Shown: positions 10,614 through 23,560 of the stretch, one piece after another | Numbering within the stretch: position 1 is the stretch's first letter | How the letters are laid out: every line of letters starts with the position of its first letter | Origin: Aldrovandia affinis | Taxonomy: Eukaryota > Chordata > Actinopteri > Notacanthiformes > Halosauridae | Assembly: GCA_029706075.1 (NCBI GenBank) | Contig: JAINUG010000047.1 | Location: 3,903,830 to 3,967,829, forward strand | Direction: 5' to 3' | Length of the DNA stretch: 64,000 bases | The notes under the pieces: generated by a model | The model's database searches: none | Told to the model about the DNA's origin: nothing | The model's input: the letters and a program-made list of their open reading frames with translations, nothing else | Position numbers and translations under genes: made by a program

Positions 10614-11170
10614 TCACGGACCTTGCAGAGGGCGTAGGCAAGTTCAAAAACACAGAGGAGGCAGTATTCAGAACAAAACAATAATTTAATAAATAAACTC
10701 TAGACAACACAAAACAAAGGGTGGGGTCTTCAGGGGAATACAAACACACAAAGTCCGCAATCCTTCTCGTTGTCGATGTCCGTTCCAATTCCAAATCCAA
10801 GTCAGTTTCGTAATCCAGTCCGTTGTCAAAATCCAAAGCAGTCCAAACACAAAACAATTCCACAAACACACTCTCCAAATCCTTTCCAAAACACTGGCTG
10901 GTCATACGACTTCACAGTTTTCTCTCTCTCTACAAATACACTCCACCAACACTCCGCAACTCCTTCCCACACACGTTCCGACTCCTCTCCCTGTGTGTCT
11001 CAGGATCAGCCTTTAAATAGGCCTCGAAATAGCCTTCAGCTGGTCGTTAGCTCCCATTGCCTGACTTCGTTCAGGTGTTGCTGTGGCTTGCTGGGAAATG
11101 TAGTGAAAATGGCTGCCATGTGTTGGAGGCCAGGCAGCCATTTTCTGGTGCAGCCTCTTGGGCTGCCACA
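10586..11170 (-). repeat. 5' LTR of the coiled-coil element
   Basis: This is 585 bases with the same TGTGG...CCACA ends as 7778-8346. It is upstream in the element's orientation and so should contain the active promoter. Confidence 0.93.
11011..11144 (-). promoter_or_regulatory. LTR promoter: YY1-like and ZNF143-like sites and TATA-like box
   Basis: In minus-strand order the U3 part holds two AAAATGGCTGCC motifs in opposite directions (11144-11133 and 11105-11117), ACTACATTTCCCAGCAAGC (11104-11086), close to the ZNF143/SBS consensus, and TATTTAAAG (11020-11012). The same set occurs in the other LTR at 8191-8321. Factor binding is inferred from motif only. Confidence 0.5.
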
Positions 11171-11264
11171 GTACATTGGATTCTCTGGATGTGAAAGGCA
11201 CTATATAAAACAATTATTGCCATTGCACTATTGTATCATTATAACACATCATTAAAACTTACAT

Positions 11265-11530
11265 TAATCAATCAATCAATCAATCAATCTTTATTTTTGT
11301 ATAGCGCCATTTACAAACAGGTTGTCACACAGCGCTTCACAATTGGCATTTTCCAGAGGGAATCAAAAAACCAGAAAACCATTGGAGCCAATGTAGGAAA
11401 CTGGAAAATTATTCCCTGACCCCTTAAAAGGCGGTCGAGATGAACTCCTGGAAAATTGTGGGATACAGAGAAAAACAACACAAATAGTCCTTGAGGCTCA
11501 TGTGGCTTAACAGACGCAAGTCTTCCCACC
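11265..11530 (-). mobile_element. L2-clade LINE 3' UTR fragment
   Basis: The sequence is the reverse complement of the last 260 bases of the L2 copy at 27286-29563, including the (AATC)n tail, the block TATAGCGCCATTTACAAACAG and the block CCTTGAGGCTCATG. It is 5'-truncated, as is usual for LINEs. Confidence 0.9.
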
Positions 11531-12025
11531 ACAAATCAATTTTGATTCAAAATAATTGTTCTAATCAAGTTTCAAATGAGACAGAGGGGTGACTCTCATA
11601 GTTAATTATGGTAAATGATCAAATTTATCATGTACAGTATATTAATATATTGCCACGCCATTCTTCTCTTGGGCCGGAACTCACTCTTGGGCCGCGCCTA
11701 TGTTTGCAGCTAGTCGTCTGTGCTGGTTTTTCGTTTGGTTTGTCCTGTTTGTATGTTCATCGTTTGGTTTGTCCTGTTTGTATGTTTGTATGTTCATCGT
11801 TATGTGTGAACAGTGTACAATCGGTGGCTGTGTATGACCGTCATACATTGTTGAACATTCGTGATTCGGTGGTGGGTTCCCTGTCTCATCGACATGAACA
11901 TTGGAGTTCACACCGGGCGCTACATCTCCAAATCCCTGGGACTATCTGGGCGTCATCCTGCTGTTGCCCCCGGACAAGGCGTGCGAGAAGGCTAATCCGA
12001 GCTAATCCGAGACCGCACCCTGGCC

Positions 12026-13186
12026 TTGCCCCTCTCCACCTGCACGGCTACGGTCTCCGGCGTAAGGCTATCCTGCCTCAGGCCCATCCTCCCGGCGTCT
12101 CCCTCGCAGCTACCGGCTTTTGCTCCTATGTTCCACCGCCGACCGCTCACAAGTGTGGCTTCAGTGCCTGTGTGTTCGCGGTCCAGGACCCTCGCCTCAA
12201 AAACTCATCGCCAACCATCCACGAGCGTGGCTTCAGTGCCTGCGTGTAGGCGAGCCGGGATCCAGCCTAGATGTCTGCGGCCTCTCCTTCGAGCGTCAAC
12301 ACTCGGCAGAGCTGGATCCGACTCCATCTGTTTTGGATTACTAAATGCCAGATCCATAGCCAACAAGTCTTTCTTCCTGAACGATTTCTTTGTATCTAAG
12401 AACCTGGACTGTATGCTGATTTCGGAAACCTGGCAGAAAGCAGACGAATTTGCCTCACTTAATGAACTCTGCCTGCAAAACTGCGCTTATTCTTGCGCCC
12501 CTCGATCCACAGGGCGAGGCGGAGGACTTGCCATGTTCTACCGAGACTGTTTCTCCTCGCGTACGGTGAGCTCTGGTTCTTATTTATCTTTTGAAGTCCT
12601 CATGAACAAAGTTGGACGTACAAATCCCTTTCATTGTGTGTTAATCTACCGCCCTCCTGGCAGAAATAGCTCTTTCCTAGCTGAGTTTGGTGACTTCCTA
12701 GCATCCATCATTCGCTTGGACAGAATTATTTTGATCGGTGATTTTAATATTAATGTAAATAAGAGCTCAGATAACTTTGCTGTCGACTTTCTTAATGTTA
12801 CTGAGTCTTTTCGTTTTGTCCAACATGTCTCTGGCCCGACTCACAACAAGGGAAATACCTTGGATCTTGTGTTCACGATTGGGTTAAAAATCAGTGTTGT
12901 TTGTACTGAGGATCTGACGGTGTCCGATCACAAATGTGTGCTGTTTAACCTGTCCTTTGACAACGACTTTGTGCCAGAGAAGCGTATTAAAAGCTCTCGC
13001 ATTGTAAATAGCTTAGCTGTAGAGAATTTCGCTGCTAGTTTTAACCATAATGTTTTGGTGTCCCCTGATGATGACGTAGATTGTTTGGTACATGTTTTTA
13101 ACACACACTGCGCAGCCATTTTAGATGACGTAGCGCCCCTTGTAACGCGCTCTGTCCGCCCTGTAAACACCCCCCCCCCTGGTTGA
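12026..13186 (+). pseudogene. L2 ORF2, apurinic-type endonuclease half
   Basis: The protein shows the ordered endonuclease motifs of LINEs: LLNARSIANK (metal-binding Asn), LISETWQ (catalytic Glu), LIYRPPG, LIGDFNINVN (Asp/Asn) and TVSDHKCVLFN (terminal Asp-His). The first 100 residues before LLNARSI are Ser/Pro/Arg-rich and may be translated leader rather than domain. The frame ends right after the C run near 13170, where the next frame resumes with WLNKDICELRRKCRKTE. A one-base change in that run would join the two halves. The endonuclease nicks the target to start reverse transcription. Confidence 0.88.
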
Positions 13187-15102
13187 ATAAGGACATCTGT
13201 GAGCTGAGACGCAAATGTCGCAAAACAGAGAGGAAATGGAAATCTTCCAACCTCCAAGTACATCGTCTCTATCTCAAAGAATTTATATCTGAATTCAATG
13301 ATTTAGTTAAGAGTGCCAGGGCTGTGTACTTTTCAAACCTTATTTCCTCTAGCAAGCATAATCCCAGAGTATTGTTTAAGACCATAAATTCAATTGTCAG
13401 CCCTCCCCTTCCATCTGTACCTGTGTTTTCGAATGAAGACTGTAACCGTTTTCTTTTGTTTTTTGTAAACAAGGTTGCTGATGTAAGGGCGAACATCATC
13501 CCCTCCCCCTTCCCCCTCCCTCTCTGCCCAGTCACCCAATCCTCCTTGAGCAGTTTCTTGCCTGTCTCCTTAAACGATCTATTAGACATAGTGAGCTCTA
13601 TGAAGTCCTCCTCAAGCCCCCTAGATATCCTACCTACATCTATGCTCAAGGAAGTCTTTAGTTCTGTTGGCCCTAGTTTAGTAACTATTATAAACAAGTC
13701 CCTAGTCTCTGGCTCTGTCCCAGCCTACTTCAAGGAAGCGGTCGTACAGCCCCTCCTTAAAAAGCCTAACTTTGACCCCTCCCAACCAAACAACTACAGA
13801 CCCATATCAAAGCTGCCCTTTGTCTCGAAGGTGTTAGAGAAAGTTGTGGCTAACCAGCTCACCACCTATCTGACAAACCACAACATCGCAGACAGATTTA
13901 AATCAGGTTTCCGCAAAAAACACTCCACCGAAACTGCCCTCCTCAGAGTATCAAAAGACATCATGATGTCCTCTGACTCCGGTGAATGTTCTGTCCTGGT
14001 CCTACTAGATCTCAGTGCAGCTTTCGACACGGTAGACCATGGAATCTTGTTAGACAGACTCAGGGAGTGGGTGGGCATCTCAGGGAGCGCCCTTAATTGG
14101 TTTGCCTCCTACCTTAAGGAGAGAAGTTTCTCCGTGGCTGTCGGCCCATTTAAATCTGACCCCACACCCCTTTCGTGTGGCGTGCCACAGGGATCTGTGC
14201 TAGCGCCAATCCTTTTCGCTCTATACATGCTCCCCTTAGGCCTCCTCATCAGTAATTTCAAGGGTATCTCTTACCACTGCTACGCAGATGACATCCAATT
14301 GTATTTTTCTTTTAAGCCCGACAAAATGGAGAAACTCAGCATCTTACAGGAGTGTCTGTCCGCCATTGAGAACTGGATGGGCAGCAATTTTCTCCAACTC
14401 AATGCAGCTAAAACAGAAGTGTTGATTGTAGCTGGTGAAAACATTTCTACTAGAGTAGCTACGCACCTGGGGTCCCTTAAGGACAATGTGCGCCCTCACC
14501 TAAGAAACCTGGGTGTTATATTTGATCAGTCTATGCACTTGGACAAGCATGTCAAATCCCTGACCCGTATTTGTTTCTTTCACCTCAGAAATATTGCAAA
14601 ACTCCGGTCCATTGTTTCCCATGCTGAATTGGAAATGTCTGTACATGCATTTATCTCATCCAGTCTCGACTACTGTAATTCATTGTACACTTGTCTCAAC
14701 AAATCATCTGTGGATAAACTTCAGTTGGTCCAAAATGCTGCTGCCAGGCTGCTCACCAGGTCAAAGAAATCATGCCACATCACCCCCATCCTAGCATCTC
14801 TGCACTGGCTCCCGGTGCAACTCAGGATCCAATTCAAAGTCCTGGTGTTCACCTTCAGAGCCCTCCATGGCCAAGCCCCCGTCTACATCACTGACCTCAT
14901 CCACCCCTACTCATCCAGGAGGTCATCCGACCAGGAGCTCCTGGTCGTTCCCAGGACCAGACTAAAAACGAAAGGGGACAGAGCTTTTGAGGTGACGGAC
15001 CCGAGGCTCTGGAACGCCCTCCCCCCTGATCTGAGAGCCGCTCCCTCAGAGCTCATTTTCAATGCCAATTAAAGACTCACCTGTTTAGGCAGGCTTTTTA
15101 GT
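13183..15102 (+). pseudogene. L2 ORF2, reverse transcriptase half
   Basis: All RT blocks are visible: [44 protein letters not shown] (first catalytic Asp), [18 protein letters not shown], and the catalytic YADDIQLY. The L2-type C-terminal region follows, with LDYCNSLYTCLNK, LQLVQNAAARLLTR and SLHWLPVQLRIQFK. A stop appears at 15072, but a shift near 15063 would extend the frame to LKTHLFRQAF and a stop at 15102, the normal end of this family. Apart from these shifts the RT is intact, so the copy is fairly young. Confidence 0.9.
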
Positions 15103-15312
15103 CATCCATAGCCACCCTATGTTCCTGTTTATGTTCTGTTTATGTCTATGTTTCCCTTTTGTGTTGTTTCCTGCGCTTTTATTTATTTATTTCTTTGATG
15201 ATGTTTGATTGAATTTTTTTATTGATGCATTCTATTTTTATTGATGTAAAGCACCCTGTGCACCCGTGCTGAGAAGGGCTATAAAAATAAAGTTTTACTT
15301 ACTTACTTACTT

Positions 15313-16520
15313 CTCTAAGGCTGATTAACAGTCCTCTAATGAATACTGTAGTATTGTCAAGTAATGGTTTGGTAACACAAATGTAATTTCATTTTAAGAG
15401 TGTTTCATGGTGACACTTAAAATGTATTGGAATATTAAGCTAAAATAAAAGATGAAGATGCAAGAGAAACCAGTCATAATGCACAAGGTAGGTGTAATGT
15501 GCCTTCATACAATAGGCAATACATTACATAACAAGCATTACTTCCTTTTTCTTTCCAAGGAAACTAACAATGACTGCCATTTCAAATGATCTGACATGCG
15601 GTCACCCATTTATTCAGCTGCATATTTACAGCCGTTATCAAAGTAAAGTGCGCACCGAGACACAGCCCGACTCAGGAACCATCCATTAGCTGCTCTCCTG
15701 AATAGAGGTTCACCATCTGTCCATCAGCGCTCCAGTCGAGCAGAGCACAAATCCCCTCTGTCAACAATTATGAGCCTCATCGTGGGCAGAGGCCCTGCAT
15801 GTAGATGGGGGTGGAACATCTACCTGTCTCCTGATAGCTGCGAAATGACAGCAGCGCTGACTGGAGCCCAAACCGCTCCACCTTCCCCAGTCCACGAGGG
15901 TCAACAGGAGGGCCCACAGAGATGGGTCCTTCAAACAATCAGGCTCGTATCAATATTCTGAGTAAGACGCGGTCACAAACACAGTCTTCCTGACAACTGG
16001 CTGGAAAGGTGGCATGATGTATGGTGATTTCTCTTCTCCTATGCTCTCCTCATCGAGATAAGACATTGGGTCATGCCTCAGACAAGGGGCTGGATTCACA
16101 GTGCAGTTCAAAGGCATTCAATATTATCACTTTAAAAAAAAACACAAAACACTCATCTTTGTTTTAGTAAATACATCTATAAAACCAAGAAAAAATTATT
16201 TGACAGTTTGAAGCTCATTGATTCATTTTATATACTGTTGCCATATAAATGTGTTTCTAGTTGTACAGTATAGGAGTGCATAATTATGCCAATGTGTTTT
16301 TGGAATTATTTGACAGAATTGACACAGTTGCCATTAAGTTATTATAAGTTATATAAGTTATATAAGGCTAATTTCGTACAAAAACTCCATGACACATCAT
16401 AAAACCACAAGGCCTATTGGTTAAATGCAGCAATAATATGGTGATGGTTGGATACGTAGCAGGTACCACGTAACAGTTTCTCTTCAGCTGGTATGGTTAA
16501 CCAGCTTTGAACAGTAAAGA
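15313..16520. other. Non-repetitive stretch; 15590-15960 has a conserved-element look
   Basis: No coding frame or known repeat is seen. The interval 15590-15960 is more GC-balanced and complex than the AT-rich surroundings and shows no similarity to any element in the window. It may be a conserved non-coding element, but that cannot be tested by eye. Confidence 0.3.
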
Positions 16521-16522
16521 TA

Positions 16523-17734
16523 CACATTCAGTGGCCACTTTATTAGGTACGCCTGTACACCTGCTCGTAAATGCAATGATCTAATCAGCCAATCATGTGG
16601 CAGCAACTCAATACATAAAAGCATGCAGACATGGTCAAGAGGTTCAGTTGTTGTTCAGACCAAAAAAATTTGATCGAAGTGATTTTGAAGTTGGTGTCAG
16701 AGAGGGTGGTGTGAGTATCTCAGAAACTGCTGATCTCATGCGATTTTTAAGCAGTCTCTAAAGTTTCCAGAGAATGGTGCGAAAAACAAAAAACATCCAG
16801 TGAGCGGCAGTTCTGTGGGCAAAAATGCCTTGTTAATGAGAGAGGTCAGAGGAGAATGGCCAGACTGGTTCAAGCTGACAGGAAGGCGACAGTAACTCAA
16901 ATAACCATACGTTACAACAGTGGTATGCAGAAGAGCATCTCTGAATGCACAACACATCGAACCTTGAAGTGGATGGGTTACAGCAGCAGAAGACCACACC
17001 GGGCTCCACGCCTGTCAGCTAAGAACAGGGAAGTGAGGCTACAGTAGGCACAGGCTCACCAAAACTGGACAGTTGAAGATTGGAAAAAAGTTGCCTGGTC
17101 TGACGCATCTCGATTTGTGCTGCGACATGCAGATGGTAGGGTCAGAATTTGGCATAAACAACATGAATCCATGGTTTCATCCTGCCTTGTGTCAAGGGTT
17201 CAGGCTGGTGGTGGTGGTGTAATGGTGTGGGGAATGTTTTCATGGCACACATTAGGCCCCTTAATACCAATTGAGCATAGTTTAAATGCCAAAGCCTACC
17301 TGAGTCTTGTTGCTGACCATGTGCATCCCTTTATGGCCGCAGTCTACCCATTTCTCTACCGCAGTCTATGCATAGCCCAATGGCTACTTCCAGCAGGATG
17401 ATGTGCCATGTCACAAAGCACACGTCATCTCAAGCTGGTTCCGCAAACATGACAATGAGTTCAGTGTACTCCAATGACCTCCACAGTCACCAGATCTCAG
17501 TCCAATAGAGTACCTTTGGGATGTGGTGGAACGGGAGATTCCCGACATGAATGCGCAGCTGACAAATCTGTAGCAACTATGTGATGCTATCATGTCAACA
17601 TGGACCAGAATCTCTGAGGAATGTTTCCAGCACCTTGTTGAATCCATGCCACAAAGAATTCAGGCTGTTCTGGGGGCAAAGGTGGGTCCTACCCAGTACT
17701 AGAAAGGTGTACCTAATAAAGTGAACACTGAGTG
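16523..17734 (+). mobile_element. Tc1-like transposon (copy B)
   Basis: Terminal inverted repeats pair CACATTCAGTGGCCACTTTA at the left with CACTCAGTGTTCACTTTATT (reverse complement of the right end), flanked by TA at 16521-16522 and 17735-17736. The sequence CACTTTATTAGGTAC at the ends is typical of a very common fish Tc1 family. The plus strand encodes a broken transposase. Confidence 0.93.
16631..17702 (+). pseudogene. Tc1-like transposase of copy B
   Basis: The reading starts at ATGGTCAAGAGG and ends at the TAG at 17700-17702. Frames break near 16680, 16760, 17047 (stop), 17360 and 17475. The HTH region is degraded; RRPHRAPRLSAKNREVRLQ precedes the catalytic domain. The first Asp is in VAWSDASRF, where the usual Glu after Ser is Ala, and GGGGVMVWGMFSWH follows. 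The second Asp region near 17390 (QQDDVPCHKA) and the Glu in SPDLSPIEYLWDVVE remain in other frames. All three catalytic residues can be found, but the copy is inactive. Confidence 0.88.
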
Positions 17735-17740
17735 TATATA

Positions 17741-19208
17741 CAGTCAGGCCATTCAATAATGAATAAGTGCAGACTTTCCACTTTAATTTGAGGGTATTTA
17801 CATCCAAATCGGGTGAACGGTGTAGGAATTACCACACTTTTGTGGTCCACCCCTTTTTAAGGGACCAAAAGTAATTGGACAATTGGCTGCTCAGCTGTTC
17901 CATGGCCAGGTGTGTGTTATTCCCTCATTATTTTATTTACAAGTAAGCAGATAAAAGGTCTAGATTTGATTAGAGTTGATTTCAAGTGTGGAATTTGCAT
18001 GGAATCTGTTGCTGTTAACTCTCAATATGAAGTCCAAACAGCTGTCACTGCCAGTGAAGCAAGCCATCATTAGCCTGAAAAATCAAAACAAACCCATCAG
18101 AGATAGCCAAATCAAAACATGACTGGTGAGCTCAGGAACACCAAAAAGCCGGAAATCAACAACAGTTTGACAGAAGAATTATTTCCCTGGTGAAGAAAAA
18201 CCCCTTCACAACATTTGACCAGATCAAGAACACCCTCCAGGAGGTAGGAGTACTTCACCATAGTAAATACAAAGGGTTTACCACAAGATGTAAACCATTG
18301 GTACACCTCAAAAACAGGAAGACCAGATTAGAGTTTGCCAAAAAAACATCTAAAAAGGCCTGTACAGTTCTGAAACAACATCCTATGGAAAGATCAACTC
18401 GTACCAGAATGATGGGAAGAGAAGAGTATGGACAAGGGAAGGAACTGTTCATGATACAAAGCATACCACCTCATCTGTGAAGCATGGTGGAGGTAGTGTT
18501 ATGGCATGGGAATGTATGGCTGCCAATGGAACTGGTTCCCTTGTATTTATTGATGATGTGACTGCTGACAAAAGCAGCAGGATGAATTCTGAAGTGTATA
18601 GGGCTATATTATCTGCTCAGATTCAGCCAAATGCTTCAAAACTCATTGTACGGCGCTTCACAGTGCAGATGGACAATGACCCAAAACATACTGCAAAAGC
18701 AACCCAATACTTTTTTAAGGCAAAGAAGGCCAAGTCAATCACCTGACCTGAATCCAATTGAGCATGCATTTCACTTGCTGAAGGCAAAACTGAAGGCAAA
18801 ACGCCCCAAGAACAAGCAGGAACTGAAGACAGCGGCAGTAAAGGCCTGGTAGAGCATAAACAGGGAAGAAACCCAGCGTCTGGTGATGTCTATGGGTTTC
18901 AGACTTCAGGCAGTCATTGACTGCAAAGGATTTGCAACCAAGTATTAAAAATGACTATTTAATTTATGATTATGTTAGTTTGTCCAATTACTTTTGAACC
19001 CCTAAAATTGGGGGGGGGCTATGTATAAAAATGGTTGTAATTCTTACACGGTTCATACAGTATTTTTGACAAAACCATTCAATTAAAGCTGAAAGTCTAC
19101 ACTTAAAGCACATCTTGATTGTTTCATTTCAAATCCATTGTACTGGCGCCGTACAGAGCCAAAATGCTGAAAATTGTGTCACTGTCCAAATACTTATGGA
19201 CCTGTCTG
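17741..19208 (+). mobile_element. Tc1-like transposon (copy C), directly abutting copy B
   Basis: The left end begins CAGTCAGGCC after TA 17739-17740, and the right end in reverse complement begins CAGACAGGTCC after TA 19209-19210. The terminal repeats are long (about 200 bases) but the left one has lost the part equivalent to AAATACTTATGGACC-type sequence. Only four bases (TATA) separate copy B from copy C, so one inserted next to or into the TA duplicate of the other. Confidence 0.88.
18027..18948 (+). pseudogene. Tc1-like transposase of copy C
   Basis: The start is ATGAAGTCCAAACAG (MKSKQLSLPVKQAIISLKNQ), with the paired HTH following in shifted frames. The first Asp lies in a damaged ILWKD block near 18390. 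KHGGGSVMAWECMAANGTGS (18480 onwards) and MDNDPKHTAKATQYFF (second Asp) are clear. [15 protein letters not shown] carries the Glu after a frameshift near 18735. The natural stop is TAA at 18946-18948. At least four lesions make it inactive. Confidence 0.88.
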
Positions 19209-19318
19209 TACACAGTAGATATATTTTCTTTTCTTCCAAACAAAATGGATCACATTGGGATAATGTCCAATAAATAAAACTACTTAATTACAAATAAAAA
19301 TCTGATAATAATTAATTG

Positions 19319-19990
19319 CATACGTATTTACCCCTTTTGCTAAGACATCTAAAATACACTCTTGTGCATCATTATTTGATTGGAGTCCATCTGTGTACAA
19401 TTAAGGTGGTTCAAATTATTTCAAATGAAATACACCTGTCTGTGAGAGGTCCCACAGTTAGTGCATTTCCAAAGAAGAGCTTCATCATGAAGACCAAAGA
19501 ACATTCAAAGCAAATCTGAGAAAAGGTTCTTCAAAAGTGCCAATCAGGGGAAGGATATTCAAAAAGAAGATTTCAAAGACTTTGAATGTAACTTGCAGCA
19601 CCGTTAAATCCATCATAAAGAAATGGAGAGAATATGGCACAACTGTAAATTTGTCTACAACAGGCCGGCCTCCAAAACTGAACATCCATACGAGAAGCAC
19701 ACTTCAGTCACCAACAGGCCTATGGCAATTCTGACAGAGTTACAGTCTTCCATGGCAGAGATGGGAGAAACTGTCCATGGGACAAAAATAGCCCGGGCAC
19801 AAATCTTCACTTTATGCAAGGGTCGCGAAAACATTGTTGATAACTCACATGAAATCTCGCCTACAGTTTGCCAGGAGGCATGTGGGAGACTCTCAAACCA
19901 AGTGGAGGAATATTCTATGGTCTGATTGAACTTTTTGGCCTCAATGTTAGGCACTATGTTTGGCGCAATCTTAACACTGCATCATCCCAA
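19319..19990 (+). mobile_element. Truncated Tc1-like transposon (copy D), 5' two thirds
   Basis: The segment begins with a Tc1 end-like stretch (GTATTTACCCCTTTTGCTA), a short leader and a transposase start MKTKEHSKQI at 19487 with a stop after ten codons. KKISKTLNVTCSTVKSIIKK and TTGRPPKLN in the next frame are the HTH and the GRPPKL hinge. Traces of the first catalytic block (ILWSD) and a WPQC-type block occur to about 19980. The second and third catalytic residues and the right terminal repeat are missing. Confidence 0.8.
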
Positions 19991-22011
<2,021 letters not shown>

Positions 22012-22028
22012 AAAGATCTTGCTTCCTG

Positions 22029-22406
22029 GGGTGGCGGATAGCGTAGCGGTCTAACGCACCATATTTTGACTGGTCCGATGTGCGCTGCCTGTCAGGGAGG
22101 TGGTTCAAAACCCGTCTCTCGGGTCCGGCATTTGGCTGTCCACCCCAGGGGGAAGGGGGAGGGTGAGCCGGCTCGGGTCCACCATGAAGCACGTAAGGGA
22201 GTCTCCAGAACGTGGGTGGGTGAATTCTGTTTCGAAGGAAGCAGAGTTTGCTGCCCTCTGAGAATTAGCTTGCTTCATAGTGATGAGCAGCGGACTCTTG
22301 AGGGGAGGGTAAATCGAAATAAATAGAGGGTGTAATTGGCTACCAAACTGGGAGAAAGACAGGAAAGAATCTGGAACTGAATATGAAAATATATATATTT
22401 TTTTTG
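22029..22406 (+). mobile_element. tRNA-derived SINE with perfect 17-bp target duplications
   Basis: The head carries an A box (TAGCGTAGCGG, 22039-22049) and a near-perfect B box (GGTTCAAAACC, 22102-22112), the spacing of a tRNA gene. The body has no similarity to the SINE at 6130. The tail is AT-rich. The flanks 22012-22028 and 22407-22423 are identical (AAAGATCTTGCTTCCTG). This is a recent LINE-mediated insertion and a different family from the SINE at 6130-6491. Confidence 0.9.
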
Positions 22407-22423
22407 AAAGATCTTGCTTCCTG

Positions 22424-23505
22424 AGAAAGCTAAACTAGAAGCTATGACCCAAAGTCAAATGTGAATTTAATTTTGTGACTCGTACATAATTTCATGAGAT
22501 ATGCAATTTGTGAGGGTGATTTTGTGCTTAAAATTATCCTATCAATTTTCTCCCTTGTCACTGTGTTTTATTTTGAAGGTAATATTATTATAGGTTTGTC
22601 TGGGTTTATTCTAGATCTGCAGCAACTGAATTGATTTTTATTGATTATTCTGATGAATATTTGTAAGATTTTTCAAGTAATCTGAACAGATTACAGGATG
22701 CCATACAAAGTTCTGAAAATAATCAAAATAATTGAACAGATCATTTCAAAACAGAGCATAGAAAATGTAAATATAAAAGTAAATGTCAGTTAAATAAATC
22801 TAAACACACTTTAGCAGTGAATGACACAGCACAACACTAGTCAACTGTAGGTAACAAAAATACAGACACCAGCATTATGCAAGACCGTTTTTCTAACTCA
22901 TTCCTCTTATGGAACCATGCAGGAATTTTCTTTTATATGCATGAATCATACATGAGGTTCTCTGCCAGAGATTAAATATTCACTAAGAACAATAGGTGCC
23001 ACAGCTGTGTTCTACAAGGTTCCCACAGCATCTGGATGCAGCAGTGGAAAATGGGTCATCCGAGGCTTGACTGGCATGTTCAGAGGAAACCCACTGAAGT
23101 AAAAACAAATTACATTGTTTTTAATACCATGGGGAAGACTCAAGGGTCATACCTGTGACTCAGCAAACTGCATTTGCCCTTATTCCTGATCTAGAAGCCT
23201 TGTCATTAAGCCCCTCCCTACCCTCTCTATTGCCCTGACCCCTCTTCCAGGTGCCCGATTAACTCGAGACACGGACTCGTAGAAAAAAACGTTGTCTGCG
23301 CATAGAATCAGTGGCTGGGATGCTGACAAGGAATGTTGGCATAGGCCTGGATTCAATCATCTGTCCTTAACTGAATCATTTTAGTGTTTTCTGAACTTGC
23401 CAGACTGTTTGCAAAGAAGACACTGCCATTTAACTGTGAGTCAAAGTTTAGGGCAAAGTTTTATTGGATCTAGCCCATATTCTTTTAAAAACTGAAATCA
23501 ACAAA
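22424..23505. other. No recognised feature
   Basis: AT-rich, apparently unique sequence. No coding or repeat similarity recognised. Confidence 0.5.
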
Positions 23506-23560
23506 CAATATGCAGGTTTGAATCCTAGGTTGGGCACTGCAGTCACATCCAGCAAGGTAT

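Larger units (their letters stand above)
7778..11170 (-). mobile_element. Young non-autonomous LTR retrotransposon encoding a CCHC/coiled-coil protein
   Basis: Two long direct repeats (7778-8346 and 10586-11170) begin TGTGG and end CCACA and are almost identical apart from a few small indels. The element is flanked by the 4-bp duplication GTAC (7774-7777, 11171-11174). On the minus strand a primer-binding-type TGG stands two bases inside the upstream LTR, and a purine tract GAGGAGGAGGG abuts the downstream LTR, fixing the orientation. The 2.2-kb interior has no protease, reverse transcriptase, RNase H or integrase motif. Its only coding content is a knuckle plus coiled-coil protein. It must therefore use another element's enzymes. 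Confidence 0.9.
11690..15312 (+). mobile_element. Nearly full-length L2-clade LINE (copy 1)
   Basis: A GC-rich leader of a few hundred bases is followed by endonuclease and reverse transcriptase regions and a 3' UTR that ends with AATAAAGTTTTACTTAC and a (TTAC)n tail at 15297-15312. The family uses a single long ORF for endonuclease and RT. Here a ten-C run at about 13170 and a shift near 15063 break it. The 5' boundary is approximate because no target duplication was recognised. Confidence 0.88.
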
